Counted from the stretch's first letter, positions 17,549-28,323 are shown. The stretch is DNA of 64,000 bases from Flavobacteriaceae bacterium Ap0902 (GCA_009835005.1 WTFG01000001.1:598696-662695); one strand, 5' to 3'. Notes: generated by a model not told the origin, from the letters alone. Numbers and translations are program-made.

Positions 17549-18460
17549 TTAATGCCTTTTAAATTTATATTTTTTCCATAATTTTTCTATCAAACTATGT
17601 TTGTTTTCATATTCTGTAACAAAAAGTACAGAACCCACAATCAATAAGGATCCGAGCCAAAGGGTACCTGGTGGAATCCATTGAAATACAATATACCCAG
17701 CTAGGATATTAAAGGGTAGTTTTAAGGTGTCAAAAGGCTGAACAAAAGAAGCATCTGCCACAGCATAGGCTTTGGCAACAGTCCATTGTGCAAAAGCTGT
17801 CAATGCGCCTATAAAAATAAGTAAGAACCATGGTTGCCACACATCTGGTAGTGTGAGTTGTGGTAATCCCAATATCAAGTTAAATGGGAGCATTAACGCT
17901 AATAAATAAAATACAATTGTAATGGGAGAGTCCTGGCTTACAGTAAATTTGGTGAGTAGAGAAGCACTAGCCCAGAATAATGCTGCACCAACGGGTAATA
18001 AGCTAGCCCAATAGAAAGTGTCTGACCATGGTTTTAATATGATCATTGCTCCAATAAAGCCAACAATGGTGGCCATCCATCTGGTAATGTGCACAGATTC
18101 CTTTAAAATTAATCCAGACCCAATTGTGGCGAAAAGTGGAGAAGTCATTAACAATGCGATTCCCTGCCAAATGGGTACGGGGTATGCCAAAGCCCAAGTC
18201 CATAGTTGTATTCCAATGACAGATAATAAAACCCTTAGGATGTGTAATAATCTAAACTCCGATTCAAAGGCGTTTTTTATCGCATCTTTTCGCATGAGTG
18301 GTAAGAAAAAAAGAAGTGCAATTCCATATTGAAACAACACAGAAGAAGATGAATTAATTGCGTATTCAATACCAACATATTGCAGCGATGTATTTATAAT
18401 GGCAAATACGGATCCAGCGAGTATCATCCAACAAGCCCCTTGTATTGGTTTATGCCTCAT
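17549..18460 (-). CDS. EamA/DMT family transporter
   Basis: A 303-residue membrane protein with about ten hydrophobic helices in two EamA repeats, the second starting near residue 150. It resembles RhaT/YdcZ-type drug/metabolite transporters; the substrate cannot be inferred. It lies 64 bases downstream of uvrA on the same strand and may be read through from it. The 283 bases between it and the E2 gene carry no gene I can support. Confidence 0.88.
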   Translation of the reverse strand: MRHKPIQGACWMILAGSVFAIINTSLQYVGIEYAINSSSSVLFQYGIALLFFLPLMRKDAIKNAFESEFRLLHILRVLLSVIGIQLWTWALAYPVPIWQGIALLMTSPLFATIGSGLILKESVHITRWMATIVGFIGAMIILKPWSDTFYWASLLPVGAALFWASASLLTKFTVSQDSPITIVFYLLALMLPFNLILGLPQLTLPDVWQPWFLLIFIGALTAFAQWTVAKAYAVADASFVQPFDTLKLPFNILAGYIVFQWIPPGTLWLGSLLIVGSVLFVTEYENKHSLIEKLWKKYKFKRH

Positions 18461-18524
18461 ACTTAATTAATTTCAATCAATAAGAAATGAATTAATTTTT
18501 TAAATTTAAATAGGCTCATAAAAA

Positions 18525-21320
18525 TTAAACAAGTTTCTCTTCCAAGTATTTTCCAGTCCAGCTGTTTTTATTCTTAATCACTTCTTCTGGTGTGCCAACG
18601 GCAACAATTTCTCCTCCTTTTTTTCCACCTTCAGGCCCAAGATCTACAATATAATCTGCAGTTTTAATGATATCCATGTGATGTTCTATTACCCAAACAC
18701 TGTGTCCGTTTTCTATTAGAGCCCTTAATGATTTTAATAATTTTTGGACATCATGGAAGTGCAGCCCCGTAGAAGGTTCGTCAAAGATAAATAGCGTATC
18801 CTTGCCAGATGATCCTTTGGTTAAAAAAGAGGCTAATTTAATCCGTTGTGCTTCTCCCCCAGATAATGTGCTACTGCTTTGTCCTAATTGTACATAGCCC
18901 AAACCAACGTCTTGCAGGGATTGTAATTTGTCTGTAATTTTAGTCTGTCCATGAGTGTTAAAAAACGCAATGGCATCATCCACCGTCATGTGTAATACAT
19001 CTGCAATATTTTTGTCATGAAATTTAATCTCTAAAATCTCTTCTTTAAAGCGCGTTCCTTTACATACCTCACATACCAAAGTCACATCTGCCATGAATTG
19101 CATCTCTATGGTGATCGTTCCCTCTCCTTTACAATTATCACATCGCCCCCCATCTACATTAAAGGAAAAGTGTTTGGTTTTATAACCCCTTGCTTTGCTT
19201 AATTTTTGGTCTGCAAACAATTTACGGATATCATCATACGCCTTGGTATAAGTCACTGGATTAGATCTGGAAGATTTACCAATAGGATTCTGATTGATAT
19301 ATTCTATGGCTTGGATTTTCTGCACATCTCCCTCTATACTATTATAATCACCAGGTTTGTTCCCATACACGCCCAATGCTCTTTCCAACGCAGGTACTGC
19401 AATGTCTTTTACCAAAGTAGATTTACCAGAACCAGAAACCCCCGTGATCACTGTAAGCATATTCAAAGGTAATTCTACATCTACATTTTTAAGATTGTGT
19501 TCTCTGGCGCCTTTGATGATGATGCTATTTTTAACCTTAATCCTATCCTTGGGAACAGCTATTTCCTTTTCATTATTAATGTACTGTGCCGTAAGTGTTT
19601 CGGATTTAATCAATTCTGGATAAGTTCCTTCAAAAACTACCTCGCCTCCATGGGTTCCAGCCTCTGGGCCAATATCTATAATGTAATCTGCATCTTTGAT
19701 GATATCCTCATCATGCTCTACGACAATCACAGTATTCCCCAAGTCGCGTAGTTTTTTTAAAACTTTAATTAAATTTTCTGTGTCCTTGGAATGTAAACCA
19801 ATAGAAGGTTCATCCAAAATATACATACTCCCTACAAGACTACTCCCTAGAGAAGTTGCAAGGTTAATCCTTTGGGATTCTCCACCAGAAAGTGTGTTAG
19901 AAGTTCTATTAATAGATAAATAACTTAACCCAACATCCAACAGAAACTGTATTCTATTGTTAATTTCTAAAAGAAGTCTTTTAGCCACTTGTTCCTGGTA
20001 TGTAGTAAGTTTAAGGTTATTAAAAAATATTTGTAATTCATCTAAAGGCAGCGTGACCAGATCCATGATAGACTTGCCACCAATTTTCACATATTCAGTC
20101 TCTTGGCGTAATCTTTTCCCTTTGCAAGTATGGCAAATGGTTTTGCCGCGGTAGCGCGAAAGCATCACACGGTATTGGATTTTATAGGTGTTTTCTTCCA
20201 TCATTTTAAAGAATCCATCCAATCCTTTCCATTCCCCTTTGCCATGCCATAGAATGTCATATTGCGCCTCTGTGAGTTCATGATAAGGTTTGTGAATAGG
20301 GAATTTTAATTGGTCTGATAAATATATCAACCTATCTTTCCACTCACTCATTTTGTCTCCTTTCCAAGCCGCAATAGCATCTTCATAGATGCTTAAATTT
20401 TTATTAGGAACCACTAAATCTTCATCAATTCCTATTACTTTTCCATAACCCTCACAAGTTGGGCATGCACCATAAGGATTATTAAAACTGAAGAAATGAA
20501 CAGTGGGTTCTGTGAATTCTATGCCGTCTAATTGAAATTTATTAGAAAAATTCTTAACACTTTCATCCTCTAAATTTCTAACAAACATTTCACCTTTCCC
20601 CTCATAGAAAGCCGTTTGTATAGAGTCTGCCAATCTGTGATAAAAATCCTCATCATTTTGGGTCACCACTCTATCCACGATTAAATCTACTGGCATGTCA
20701 TCTGATGGTTCGAATTTAAAATCAATTAAGTTCTCTATTTTCTGCATTTGGCCAGAAACCTCTACTCTTTGAAATCCCTGCTGATGCATAATTTCTAATT
20801 GTTGCTGAAAACTACGATCTTCTGCGATAAAGAATTTTGTGCCCACAACTATCGTAGAGCTAACTGGCATGGATTGAATGTAGTCCACGACATCTGTAAC
20901 GGTGTCTTTTTTAACTTCTTCTCCAGAAACGGGAGAATAAGTAACCCCAATACGGGCATACAATAATTTCAAATAATCATAAATCTCTGTAGTTGTGCCA
21001 ACGGTAGATCTTGGATTGGTAGAGTTTACTTTCTGCTCTATCGCAATGGCGGGTGCTATCCCTTTGATTTGATCTACTTGTGGTTTGTCTAATCTCCCCA
21101 TAAATTGTCTAGCATAGGAGGATAGACTTTCTACATAGCGCCGTTGACCTTCTGCATATAGGGTGTCAAAAGCCAAAGTAGATTTTCCAGAGCCAGATAA
21201 TCCTGTAACAACCACCAATTTATTTTTGGGAATGGTAACATCGATGTTTTTGAGGTTGTGTAATTTCGCACCAATGATTTGAATATCTGTTTTTGGATTG
21301 AAAGATTTTTGTTTTGCCAT
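18525..21320 (-). CDS. uvrA: excinuclease ABC subunit A
   Basis: UvrA, the damage sensor of nucleotide excision repair. The 931-residue protein has two ABC modules: the first Walker [10 protein letters not shown] (40-48), the second GVSGSGKST near 625, and two LSGGE signatures. Zinc-binding Cys pairs are present in each half (CHTCKGKR and CDNCKGEG...CEVCKGTR). Its length is normal. It is the last of a minus-strand series following the oxidoreductase gene after a 51-base gap. Confidence 0.98.
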   Translation of the reverse strand: MAKQKSFNPKTDIQIIGAKLHNLKNIDVTIPKNKLVVVTGLSGSGKSTLAFDTLYAEGQRRYVESLSSYARQFMGRLDKPQVDQIKGIAPAIAIEQKVNSTNPRSTVGTTTEIYDYLKLLYARIGVTYSPVSGEEVKKDTVTDVVDYIQSMPVSSTIVVGTKFFIAEDRSFQQQLEIMHQQGFQRVEVSGQMQKIENLIDFKFEPSDDMPVDLIVDRVVTQNDEDFYHRLADSIQTAFYEGKGEMFVRNLEDESVKNFSNKFQLDGIEFTEPTVHFFSFNNPYGACPTCEGYGKVIGIDEDLVVPNKNLSIYEDAIAAWKGDKMSEWKDRLIYLSDQLKFPIHKPYHELTEAQYDILWHGKGEWKGLDGFFKMMEENTYKIQYRVMLSRYRGKTICHTCKGKRLRQETEYVKIGGKSIMDLVTLPLDELQIFFNNLKLTTYQEQVAKRLLLEINNRIQFLLDVGLSYLSINRTSNTLSGGESQRINLATSLGSSLVGSMYILDEPSIGLHSKDTENLIKVLKKLRDLGNTVIVVEHDEDIIKDADYIIDIGPEAGTHGGEVVFEGTYPELIKSETLTAQYINNEKEIAVPKDRIKVKNSIIIKGAREHNLKNVDVELPLNMLTVITGVSGSGKSTLVKDIAVPALERALGVYGNKPGDYNSIEGDVQKIQAIEYINQNPIGKSSRSNPVTYTKAYDDIRKLFADQKLSKARGYKTKHFSFNVDGGRCDNCKGEGTITIEMQFMADVTLVCEVCKGTRFKEEILEIKFHDKNIADVLHMTVDDAIAFFNTHGQTKITDKLQSLQDVGLGYVQLGQSSSTLSGGEAQRIKLASFLTKGSSGKDTLFIFDEPSTGLHFHDVQKLLKSLRALIENGHSVWVIEHHMDIIKTADYIVDLGPEGGKKGGEIVAVGTPEEVIKNKNSWTGKYLEEKLV

Positions 21321-21371
21321 AGGATAGGAAAATAGCCGTAAAGTTAAGGATTATAACATAGAAGATGAAAA

Positions 21372-22322
21372 TTAGGAAACTACTTCTAAAAACTGAATTA
21401 CATTTCTAGCATTTTCTGCATCTAGAATACTTGGTCTTTTTTCTTGGATAGCAGCACTAATTTCTTCTAACGCTTTAGCGTGAAAATGTTTGCCAACTTC
21501 TTCTTGAAAAGGATTTTTTGTATCACCTATGTTTAAGAACCTAATTTGATTCATATACTGTCCCGCAATTTGGATGGTTCCTTTTTCTGCAATAATAGTG
21601 ATGGTACTGTCAAAATTCTTTTGATAAGTGGAAGTTGTATAAATTAAGTTACCGCATCCTCCCTCTGGAATTTCAAAATTAATCATACCACTATCTGCAA
21701 ATGCTGTCAATCCTTTATGATTAAAATTATACGATCGGATATCTTTGACTTTTAATTTATGAAACCAATAATGCAATACATCCACAAAATGAGAGAATTG
21801 CGTGAATAGGACGCCACCATCCTGTTCTTTACTCCCGTGCCATTGTCTTTTTTCATAATAAGCAGCGTTTCTATTCCAATAGCAATGTGTGTTTACCATA
21901 TAAATTTCACCCAATTCATTGGAGTCTAAAAGTTCTTTGAACCATTGTACCACAGGAGAAAACCTTAATTGTAGCATGTTAAATAGGCGTTTCTTCTCTG
22001 ACTCTGCTAGATGAATTAAATCAGACAAATCATGAGAAGTGAGTGTTATGGGTTTTTCTACCACCACATGGTAACCTGCTTCCAAGGCAACTTTCGCCAT
22101 GGCGTAATGCATGCCATTAGGTGTGGCAATAATGATGGTATCTGTATGGATGTTAGCGTCTATAAATTCCTGTATGCTATGAAAATGTGGCATTTCAGAA
22201 TCTATAGGCTTGGCATCTATAATGGCTACAAGTTTTGCGTTTTTAATTTGTGTAAGAGCATCGGCATGAACTTTACCTATATGACCATATCCAACTAATG
22301 CAAACTTCATGGGCTGCGACAT
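21372..22322 (-). CDS. Gfo/Idh/MocA family NAD(P)-dependent oxidoreductase
   Basis: The N-terminal Rossmann fold has the dinucleotide motif VGYGHIG (~9-15) and the family EKP motif (VVEKPITLT, ~90-98). The middle contains a QLRFSPVVQWFKE segment typical of sugar-nucleotide dehydrogenases. Overall it resembles the UDP-N-acetyl-aminoglucuronate oxidase branch (WbpB/WlbA), but no surface-polysaccharide genes are nearby, so the substrate stays open. The chosen start gives 316 residues; Met5 is also possible. It lies nine bases after the two-domain phosphorylase-like gene, so the two are likely co-transcribed. Confidence 0.9.
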   Translation of the reverse strand: MSQPMKFALVGYGHIGKVHADALTQIKNAKLVAIIDAKPIDSEMPHFHSIQEFIDANIHTDTIIIATPNGMHYAMAKVALEAGYHVVVEKPITLTSHDLSDLIHLAESEKKRLFNMLQLRFSPVVQWFKELLDSNELGEIYMVNTHCYWNRNAAYYEKRQWHGSKEQDGGVLFTQFSHFVDVLHYWFHKLKVKDIRSYNFNHKGLTAFADSGMINFEIPEGGCGNLIYTTSTYQKNFDSTITIIAEKGTIQIAGQYMNQIRFLNIGDTKNPFQEEVGKHFHAKALEEISAAIQEKRPSILDAENARNVIQFLEVVS

Positions 22323-22331
22323 AATGTGTTA

Positions 22332-23999
22332 TTAACTTAATATTTTATTTATCATGGTTTTCGTAATGAGGTAAGTGGGTTTAACACCTGTTAAACCTAA
22401 GCCCCCAGATGCTAATGTACTACCAGTCTCTAGTGGATTGTCTGATGCGTAATACGCATAACTCACTTTCACGTCCGATTGAATGTGACCTCTAATTTGG
22501 CTAGCGATTTGAATGGCTTTGTGGTAATGTGCGCCCTCCATTTCTAACCCAATACAACCCCATGTTGTATTTTTAAAGAATTCTAAGATATCCTTGTTCT
22601 GCAAGGAAGTACCAAGCACAGTAATCATCATACCCTTAAATACTCCTAAATCTTTCACATTAAAATCAGAAGGATCCAATTGATTGACAAAAGGATAATT
22701 ATCTGCTGTACCTTCAAATACAAAAGAACTTGGAACCATGATATCTCCTTTGGTACCTTCTAAAATTCCAGCTTTCCCCATGATAGAAATACTTTTCACA
22801 TTCATATCAAAAGGGGTTTCTCCTTTGTATGGTTTTAGAAGTTCATCCATCAATTCAAAGGCTTGTTCTCCAAAGGCATAGTCCATTACAAGAAGAACTT
22901 TGTTCTGCTTACTTCCATTGTCTCCAAAATAAGTTCCACTTAAATCTACTTGATCCAAATCTATAATTTGTACATCTATATTAGAGCCAGATTTGTCTAC
23001 AATAGAAATGAGTCCAGAACTTTCTGCAAAAGTTTTTACTTTATCTCTAAGGTCTTTACTGGTAGAGTCTGATAATTCCTCATAAATCTTATATTCTTGG
23101 ATGATATTTAACTCCTGCCCTAATCCCTTATGCGCAAAAAGCATGTTCATCACAGAATGTAAATTAGAACTAATGATATGCAAATCTTTGTGAATTAAAT
23201 CATGAGCAAGCAAATTCTCCTTGATTTGATTAGCCCATTTCTCTCCCACAATATGATGCCCCACCTCTGAACGCAAGGCAGTTGTAAATGTAACTTCTCT
23301 AGACGTACGCGCATTATAATCTGCATGGCTTAATTTTCCCATCCAATAAATCACATGAAATAACCGGTTAGGATTTTTGTCCCAACTAAAGGCATTATAG
23401 GCCATTAAGGTTTCCTCAAAAGTTCTACCCAGTATATGGGCTAGATGAATTAAACCAACTTCTTTTTCTTTTTGGGTTAAAGGTTCTTTGGCGAAAACAA
23501 CATCCTCTATCTTCTGCCAAACACGGCTCATTTTCTTAGTAGAATTTTCAAAGGCACGTAGCATGACCTTGTCTGCCTCATTATAGAAGAAAGTTAAATG
23601 CGTTAGAATATCATAAATTTCTGATCGGCCACGCAAAACCTCTATATTCATTTGGTCCTCATCAATTCTATAGGAATTTCGTCTTCTTTTAAGCGGAACA
23701 ATGGGTTCAAAAGAGGAAACATCATAGCCCTCATTAGAAGTCAGGTTAATAAAAGAACACTGCTCTATCCCCTCTGGTAAGCGATCTAAGACATATAACA
23801 ATCCATTCAATTCTACCTTGTTTGGATCTGCGATAGTTCCGTAAATTTCTGGATTCAACTTTATCAGTAACTTTCTTAACGCCAATCCAGAAGTCCCATT
23901 CACTTTGTAAGCTCCACGATAAAATAGGTGACGCATCGTGATATATAATCGTTCTATAGATTCTGTAGACTGTCTTGCCGAAGGTATTAATGTAGCCAA
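22332..23999 (-). CDS. two-domain protein with C-terminal nucleoside phosphorylase/nucleosidase-like domain
   Basis: I know no characterised function; I think it belongs to a Bacteroidota family labelled DUF6909. The N-terminal ~330 residues are mostly helical and polar. The C-terminus shows phosphorylase-superfamily signatures in the right order: MGKAGILEGTKGDIMVP (407-423, compare G-G-x-GD-x-VVP), GLEMEG (484-489, ribose-binding Glu motif) and YASDNP (Asp520, position of the general acid). It could cleave a nucleoside or nucleotide, with the N-terminal half regulatory as in AMP nucleosidase. There is no signal peptide. It lies between DUF3109 (11 bases) and the oxidoreductase (9 bases) in one operon. 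Confidence 0.8.
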   Translation of the reverse strand: MATLIPSARQSTESIERLYITMRHLFYRGAYKVNGTSGLALRKLLIKLNPEIYGTIADPNKVELNGLLYVLDRLPEGIEQCSFINLTSNEGYDVSSFEPIVPLKRRRNSYRIDEDQMNIEVLRGRSEIYDILTHLTFFYNEADKVMLRAFENSTKKMSRVWQKIEDVVFAKEPLTQKEKEVGLIHLAHILGRTFEETLMAYNAFSWDKNPNRLFHVIYWMGKLSHADYNARTSREVTFTTALRSEVGHHIVGEKWANQIKENLLAHDLIHKDLHIISSNLHSVMNMLFAHKGLGQELNIIQEYKIYEELSDSTSKDLRDKVKTFAESSGLISIVDKSGSNIDVQIIDLDQVDLSGTYFGDNGSKQNKVLLVMDYAFGEQAFELMDELLKPYKGETPFDMNVKSISIMGKAGILEGTKGDIMVPSSFVFEGTADNYPFVNQLDPSDFNVKDLGVFKGMMITVLGTSLQNKDILEFFKNTTWGCIGLEMEGAHYHKAIQIASQIRGHIQSDVKVSYAYYASDNPLETGSTLASGGLGLTGVKPTYLITKTMINKILS

Positions 24000-24010
24000 C
24001 TTCTTAAAAT

Positions 24011-24586
24011 TTATAAATTATTAATTTCTTTTTTTGCAATCATCAATTTCTCATACCATTCCTCCCCAAATTTCTTAATTAAAGGAACTTTAGCAAAATC
24101 CGCTACCGTCACTTTTAATTCTTCTCCCAGAGAACAAGCATCAGAACAAATATCCCATTGATGGTAATTAACAGCTGTAAATTCTGTGTATTTTTGTAAT
24201 CGGATAGGGTATAGATGGCAAGAAATTGGTTTTTGGTAATCGGTAGCGCCATCTTCATAGGCTCTTTCTATACCACATTTGGTAAAACCATTTTCATCAA
24301 AAATCACATAGGCACATTCCGCATTATTCACAAGTGGTGTTACCCAATCACCATCATCATCTTTCCTGTATTCACCTTGTTTTTCTATCGCCTCTATCCC
24401 TTCTCTTCTTAAATAAGGTTTTATTTTGGGATAAATTTCTTTTAAGATGGGCAATTCATCCTCCTCTAAAGGCGCACCAGAGTCTCCCTCTACACAGCAA
24501 ATGCCTTTGCATTTCTGTATATTACAGAAGAATTCTTTTTTAAGAACATCTGTACTAATAACGGTATTATCTATTTCAATCATCAT
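24011..24586 (-). CDS. DUF3109 family Cys-rich protein
   Basis: The 191-residue product starts with MMIEIDNTVIS and has the DUF3109 Cys pattern: CNIQKCKGICC near the N-terminus, single Cys in NAECAY and TKCGIE, then SCHLYP and DICSDAC. These probably bind a metal or iron-sulfur cluster; a function has not been established. An open frame continues upstream to 24811, but that part is antisense to dxs and lacks family sequence. The TATCTTTG promoter box at 24595-24602 confirms this start. It is divergent from dxs. Confidence 0.9.
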   Translation of the reverse strand: MMIEIDNTVISTDVLKKEFFCNIQKCKGICCVEGDSGAPLEEDELPILKEIYPKIKPYLRREGIEAIEKQGEYRKDDDGDWVTPLVNNAECAYVIFDENGFTKCGIERAYEDGATDYQKPISCHLYPIRLQKYTEFTAVNYHQWDICSDACSLGEELKVTVADFAKVPLIKKFGEEWYEKLMIAKKEINNL

Positions 24587-24594
24587 AATCTGTG

Positions 24595-24602
24595 CAAAGA
24601 TA
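24595..24602 (-). promoter_or_regulatory. -7 promoter box TATCTTTG for DUF3109
   Basis: On the minus strand TATCTTTG matches TAnnTTTG exactly and ends eight bases before the ATG, in the 61-base divergent spacer with dxs. On the plus strand TAATTTTA (24625-24632, one mismatch) could serve dxs. Confidence 0.6.
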
Positions 24603-24647
24603 ATCTGATTACGCAGAAAAATTGTAATTTTAGGTTCATTTTCCTGT

Positions 24648-26372
24648 ATGAATAAATTGTTAAGCCAAATAAAATCACCTAAAGCCCTAAGACAACTAGA
24701 GCCTGAGCAACTTAGCCTATTAGCAAGCGAGATTAGGGATTTTATATTAGATGTAATTTCTGTTAAGCCTGGACACTTAGGTGCGAGTTTGGGTGTAGTA
24801 GAACTTTCCATCGCTATTCATTATTATTTCAACACGCCAGATGATTTATTAATTTGGGATGTAGGGCATCAATCCTATCCGCATAAATTACTCACGGGTA
24901 GACAAGACATATTTGATACGTTGCGGCAGTTAAATGGTATTTCTGGCTTTCCTACCAGAGAGGAGAGCGAATACGATGCTTTTGGGACGGGGCATTCATC
25001 CACTTCTATTTCTGCCATTACAGGCATGGCTTTGGCCAATCAATTAAAGAATAAAAGTTCAAAGCATGTTGCCGTCATAGGGGATGCTTCCATTGTGAGT
25101 GGGATGGCGTTTGAGGGTTTAAACCATCTAGGAGACACCGATTTAGATGTGCTTATTATTTTGAATGATAACAATATTGCTATTGATCCCGCGGTAGGTG
25201 CTTTACAGAAGTATTTTAATAATCAAAAAATTAATTCTAATGCTTTCTTTGAAGCTTTAGGTTTTCATTATAGAGGGATTGAGGATGGGCATAACATAGA
25301 GGGATTGTTGAATGCTTTCAAAGCATTAAAAAAGGTTTCAGGACCCAAAATTTTGCATATTAGCACCATCAAAGGCAAAGGTTTTGAACATGCAGAGAAA
25401 AATCAAGTTTTATGGCACGCTCCAGGGAAATTTAATAAATCTACGGGAGAAATTGTGGCGAGTAAAAAGCCTTTTTCTTTTGCGAACGCTATTGGTAATA
25501 TCCTAATTGATTTATTTAATAAAAATCCAGAGACTGTGGCCATTACTCCAGCTATGCCTACTGGGAGTGGTTTGGTAGAATTGATGCTAAAACATCCAAA
25601 ACGTGTTTGGGATGTGGGAATCGCAGAACAACATGCGGTGACATTAGGTGCTGGATTGGCAACACAAGGACTAAAGCCTTTTGTGGTGATTTATAGCACA
25701 TTCCTACAAAGAGCTTACGATCAATTGATCCATGATGTGGCCATTCAAAATTTGCCTGTGGTGTTTTTAATAGATCGTGCGGGAATTTCAGGGAGTGATG
25801 GCGCTACACATCATGGTTATTTTGATATGGCTTATTTAAATCCTATTCCTAATTTAACAATTACTGCACCTGCCAATGCCAAGGAATTACAAGAGTTGAT
25901 TCATTTATCTGTAGAGGCTAAAAACCCTTGGGCTATACGATATCCTAAAGGCGCTGTAAAACTAACGGATGACTTTTTTGAGCCTACAAAATTTGGAAAG
26001 GCCAAAACTGTAAAGAAGGGGAAGGATATTGCTATTTTGAGCACAGGTCATATCGCCAGTGAGATCCATGAGGCTGTCCAATCCTTAAACGTAAGTTGGT
26101 ATCATTTTCCTTTTGTAAAACCAATTGATCAAAATAGGGTTTTAGAGATATTTAATGATTATAAAACCATTCTCACTTATGAGGAAGGCGTTATAAAAGG
26201 TGGTTTTGGTTATGCAATTTTAGATTTAGCTGCTACAAATGATTACAAAGGAAAAATCATTTTACATGGTTATCCAGAAGAATTTATTACGCATGGCACC
26301 GTAGAAGAATTAAGTAAAGCGTTGGGATTGGATGCAGATAGTATTCGGGAGGAGATTGAGTTATATTTATAA
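24648..26372 (+). CDS. dxs: 1-deoxy-D-xylulose-5-phosphate synthase
   Basis: First enzyme of the MEP isoprenoid pathway: condenses pyruvate and glyceraldehyde 3-phosphate using thiamine diphosphate. The ThDP motif reads GDASIVSGMAFEGLNH...LNDN (GDA instead of GDG), a form I recall from other Bacteroidota. The substrate region has WDVGHQSYPHK and DRAGISGSDGATHHG. At 574 residues it is about 50 shorter than E. coli DXS. The start follows the divergent spacer. A DUF4252 lipoprotein gene follows after 39 bases. Confidence 0.95.
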   Translation: MNKLLSQIKSPKALRQLEPEQLSLLASEIRDFILDVISVKPGHLGASLGVVELSIAIHYYFNTPDDLLIWDVGHQSYPHKLLTGRQDIFDTLRQLNGISGFPTREESEYDAFGTGHSSTSISAITGMALANQLKNKSSKHVAVIGDASIVSGMAFEGLNHLGDTDLDVLIILNDNNIAIDPAVGALQKYFNNQKINSNAFFEALGFHYRGIEDGHNIEGLLNAFKALKKVSGPKILHISTIKGKGFEHAEKNQVLWHAPGKFNKSTGEIVASKKPFSFANAIGNILIDLFNKNPETVAITPAMPTGSGLVELMLKHPKRVWDVGIAEQHAVTLGAGLATQGLKPFVVIYSTFLQRAYDQLIHDVAIQNLPVVFLIDRAGISGSDGATHHGYFDMAYLNPIPNLTITAPANAKELQELIHLSVEAKNPWAIRYPKGAVKLTDDFFEPTKFGKAKTVKKGKDIAILSTGHIASEIHEAVQSLNVSWYHFPFVKPIDQNRVLEIFNDYKTILTYEEGVIKGGFGYAILDLAATNDYKGKIILHGYPEEFITHGTVEELSKALGLDADSIREEIELYL

Positions 26373-26411
26373 GTTTGGTATTGTAATTGATTTCAACTAG
26401 AAAACCTTACC

Positions 26412-26900
26412 ATGAGAAAGTTAATAGTTTTATATATTTTAATCATTATCTTCTTGACATCTTGTGCTAATCAGAGGAACATTAATCAGTTTTATAATAA
26501 ATATCAAGGTACAGAAAATACAACATCCTTTAAGGCTCCCATGTTTTTATCTTCTCTTGTTTTTGGTAATAGCGAGGAGTATGAATTGTTTAGAAAGAAG
26601 ATTAAATCTGTGCGGGTTTTGACGATGAGGGAGCTCAGCGAGCAACGAAATCAAATGGTACAAAGCGATATTAAACAAGCGTTGATAAAAGATGGTTTTG
26701 AGAATTGGTTTAATATCAATCAGGATGGGAGAGTGATCAATGTGAGTGCACAAAATCGTGGGAATTCACTCAAAAATTTAGTTGTTTCTATGCAAGGTGC
26801 AGATAATTTGATCTTTATCAATGCCAAAACCAACCTAACAGAGGCAGAATTAACAAGATTTATTACCAAGGTTATGAAGGAGACAGATGATAAAAAATAA
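26412..26900 (+). CDS. DUF4252-type lipoprotein
   Basis: The 162-residue protein begins with a lipoprotein signal, lipobox LTSC (Cys18). The mature part matches the pattern of DUF4252 proteins of Bacteroidota: SSLVFGNSEE, a central helix rich in E/Q/K and a C-terminal NLIFINAKTNLTEAEL segment. The function is unknown. It is predicted to be attached to a membrane facing the periplasm. Confidence 0.8.
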   Translation: MRKLIVLYILIIIFLTSCANQRNINQFYNKYQGTENTTSFKAPMFLSSLVFGNSEEYELFRKKIKSVRVLTMRELSEQRNQMVQSDIKQALIKDGFENWFNINQDGRVINVSAQNRGNSLKNLVVSMQGADNLIFINAKTNLTEAELTRFITKVMKETDDKK

Positions 26901-26958
26901 TTGTATTAATAATTAAAATACAATTAAGTTTATATATGGTTTTTATTAATTTAGCAGA

Positions 26959-27456
26959 ATGAAAAATTGGATATTGATTCTGCTTTTTTGTTGGGCTCCC
27001 TTGGCGATTGCACAACCTAAATTAAAAGATTTCACGGCTTATTATTTATTTAATGTGGGCTATACGTACCACAATATTAATTATTTGGAAGGTGGCCTCA
27101 ATACTTACTTAGTACAACGCAATAATAACATTTTAGACCTTGGTGCTACGGTAAATCTTGCCTATACAGATGACCATTTGGTAGCAATCCCAGAGGCGCA
27201 AGTGGGGTATTTATTTAATAAAGAAAATACAGTAATAGACCCCTATTCTAGAAATTTTAAATCTGCTTTTTGGGTAGCAAGAACATCTATTTCTCCTTGG
27301 CATATCACGCCAGAAGTTGGGATAACGGTGATTAGTTTAATAGATATCACAGCAGGTTATGGTTTTGAATTCCGTGAACATGATTATGTGGATTTGGATG
27401 GGTTTAAGGCTGGGGTTAGTTTAAGATTGCCATTTTTGTTGTTCTGGCATGATTAA
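26959..27456 (+). CDS. small secreted protein, possible outer-membrane beta-barrel
   Basis: The family is not recognised. A signal peptide (cleavage likely after AIA, residue 18) is followed by alternating aromatic/polar strands such as YYLFNVGYTY, ILDLGATVNLAY and TAGYGFEF, and it ends SLRLPFLLFW. That is the pattern of a small barrel of six to eight strands. It lies 58 bases after the DUF4252 gene and converges with an EamA transporter six bases away. Confidence 0.65.
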   Translation: MKNWILILLFCWAPLAIAQPKLKDFTAYYLFNVGYTYHNINYLEGGLNTYLVQRNNNILDLGATVNLAYTDDHLVAIPEAQVGYLFNKENTVIDPYSRNFKSAFWVARTSISPWHITPEVGITVISLIDITAGYGFEFREHDYVDLDGFKAGVSLRLPFLLFWHD

Positions 27457-27462
27457 TTTACT

Positions 27463-28323
27463 TTAAATGAACAATACAAAGACAGCCAAAATGGCTAGGG
27501 CAATTCCTATGTAATTTAATTTGTTTAATTTTTCTTGAAAGAGGAAAAGTCCAAGCAAAGTACCTAAGGCAATTACTCCAATATTCATTCCTGTGAATAC
27601 CATGCTTGGATTCTCGCTCATTACTTGATGGGCTTTGATATACGTGAAGATGTTGGTGAAGTTTAAAGCACCTAAAACAATTCCACCGATTAGAGAACGG
27701 ACATTGAATTTTGTTTTTTTATGAAATAAATAGGCAAAAATGAGTACAGTCGCGATGATAAATGAAACTGTTAAATTTGTACCAAATGCATAGTCTCCAG
27801 ATTTAGAGATTAACTTAAATACCAAATCAATGACACCATAGCCAAGCCATACCAAAGGTAAAATCCAGAGGGAATTTTTGGTTTTATTCGCATTATTTTT
27901 TTGAGGTTTATTCAATAATAAAATTAGTGCAATAAATGCGATGATAATTCCTATGATCTTCCGTGTTGTGGCTGTTTCATTCCAAAAGAAGAATGCAATC
28001 ACCAGCGTGAATACAAGCGATAGTCTTTGGGCCGTGTCTGCTTTTACAATCCCTGCTGTTTGCGTTGCAATTCCCATGATAATAAAAACACTGGGCAATA
28101 ATATCCCTAATAAGCCAAACAAATACCAATGACCAGAGAAAGAAAAAGTAGATAAATCTGGTTTTAAGAAAATAAAACTTAACAAAATGGCCACTGGATA
28201 ATTAAAGGCTACCGCTTGAGCGATATCAATTTGATTACGTTTAGCAACCTTCAGCAATACAGAAACGGAAACACTTGCCAAAATACTAATGATAAGAAAA
28301 ATCATAGACGCCAATTTGAGCAA
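27463..28323 (-). CDS. EamA/DMT family transporter
   Basis: A 286-residue membrane protein with ten predicted helices in two EamA halves. It ends in a helix with the usual Gly/Leu/Ile pattern. The substrate is unknown. It is not closely similar to the EamA protein at 17.5 kb, so the two do not look like a recent duplication. Confidence 0.87.
   Translation of the reverse strand: MLKLASMIFLIISILASVSVSVLLKVAKRNQIDIAQAVAFNYPVAILLSFIFLKPDLSTFSFSGHWYLFGLLGILLPSVFIIMGIATQTAGIVKADTAQRLSLVFTLVIAFFFWNETATTRKIIGIIIAFIALILLLNKPQKNNANKTKNSLWILPLVWLGYGVIDLVFKLISKSGDYAFGTNLTVSFIIATVLIFAYLFHKKTKFNVRSLIGGIVLGALNFTNIFTYIKAHQVMSENPSMVFTGMNIGVIALGTLLGLFLFQEKLNKLNYIGIALAILAVFVLFI

Noticed and set aside
24587..24811. 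N-terminal extension of the DUF3109 frame
   Set aside because: It is antisense to dxs, crosses the promoter box TATCTTTG, and contains no family sequence.
17549..28323. The two EamA transporters (17.5 and 27.5 kb) as a duplicated block
   Set aside because: Their sequences share only family-level similarity and the flanking genes differ.
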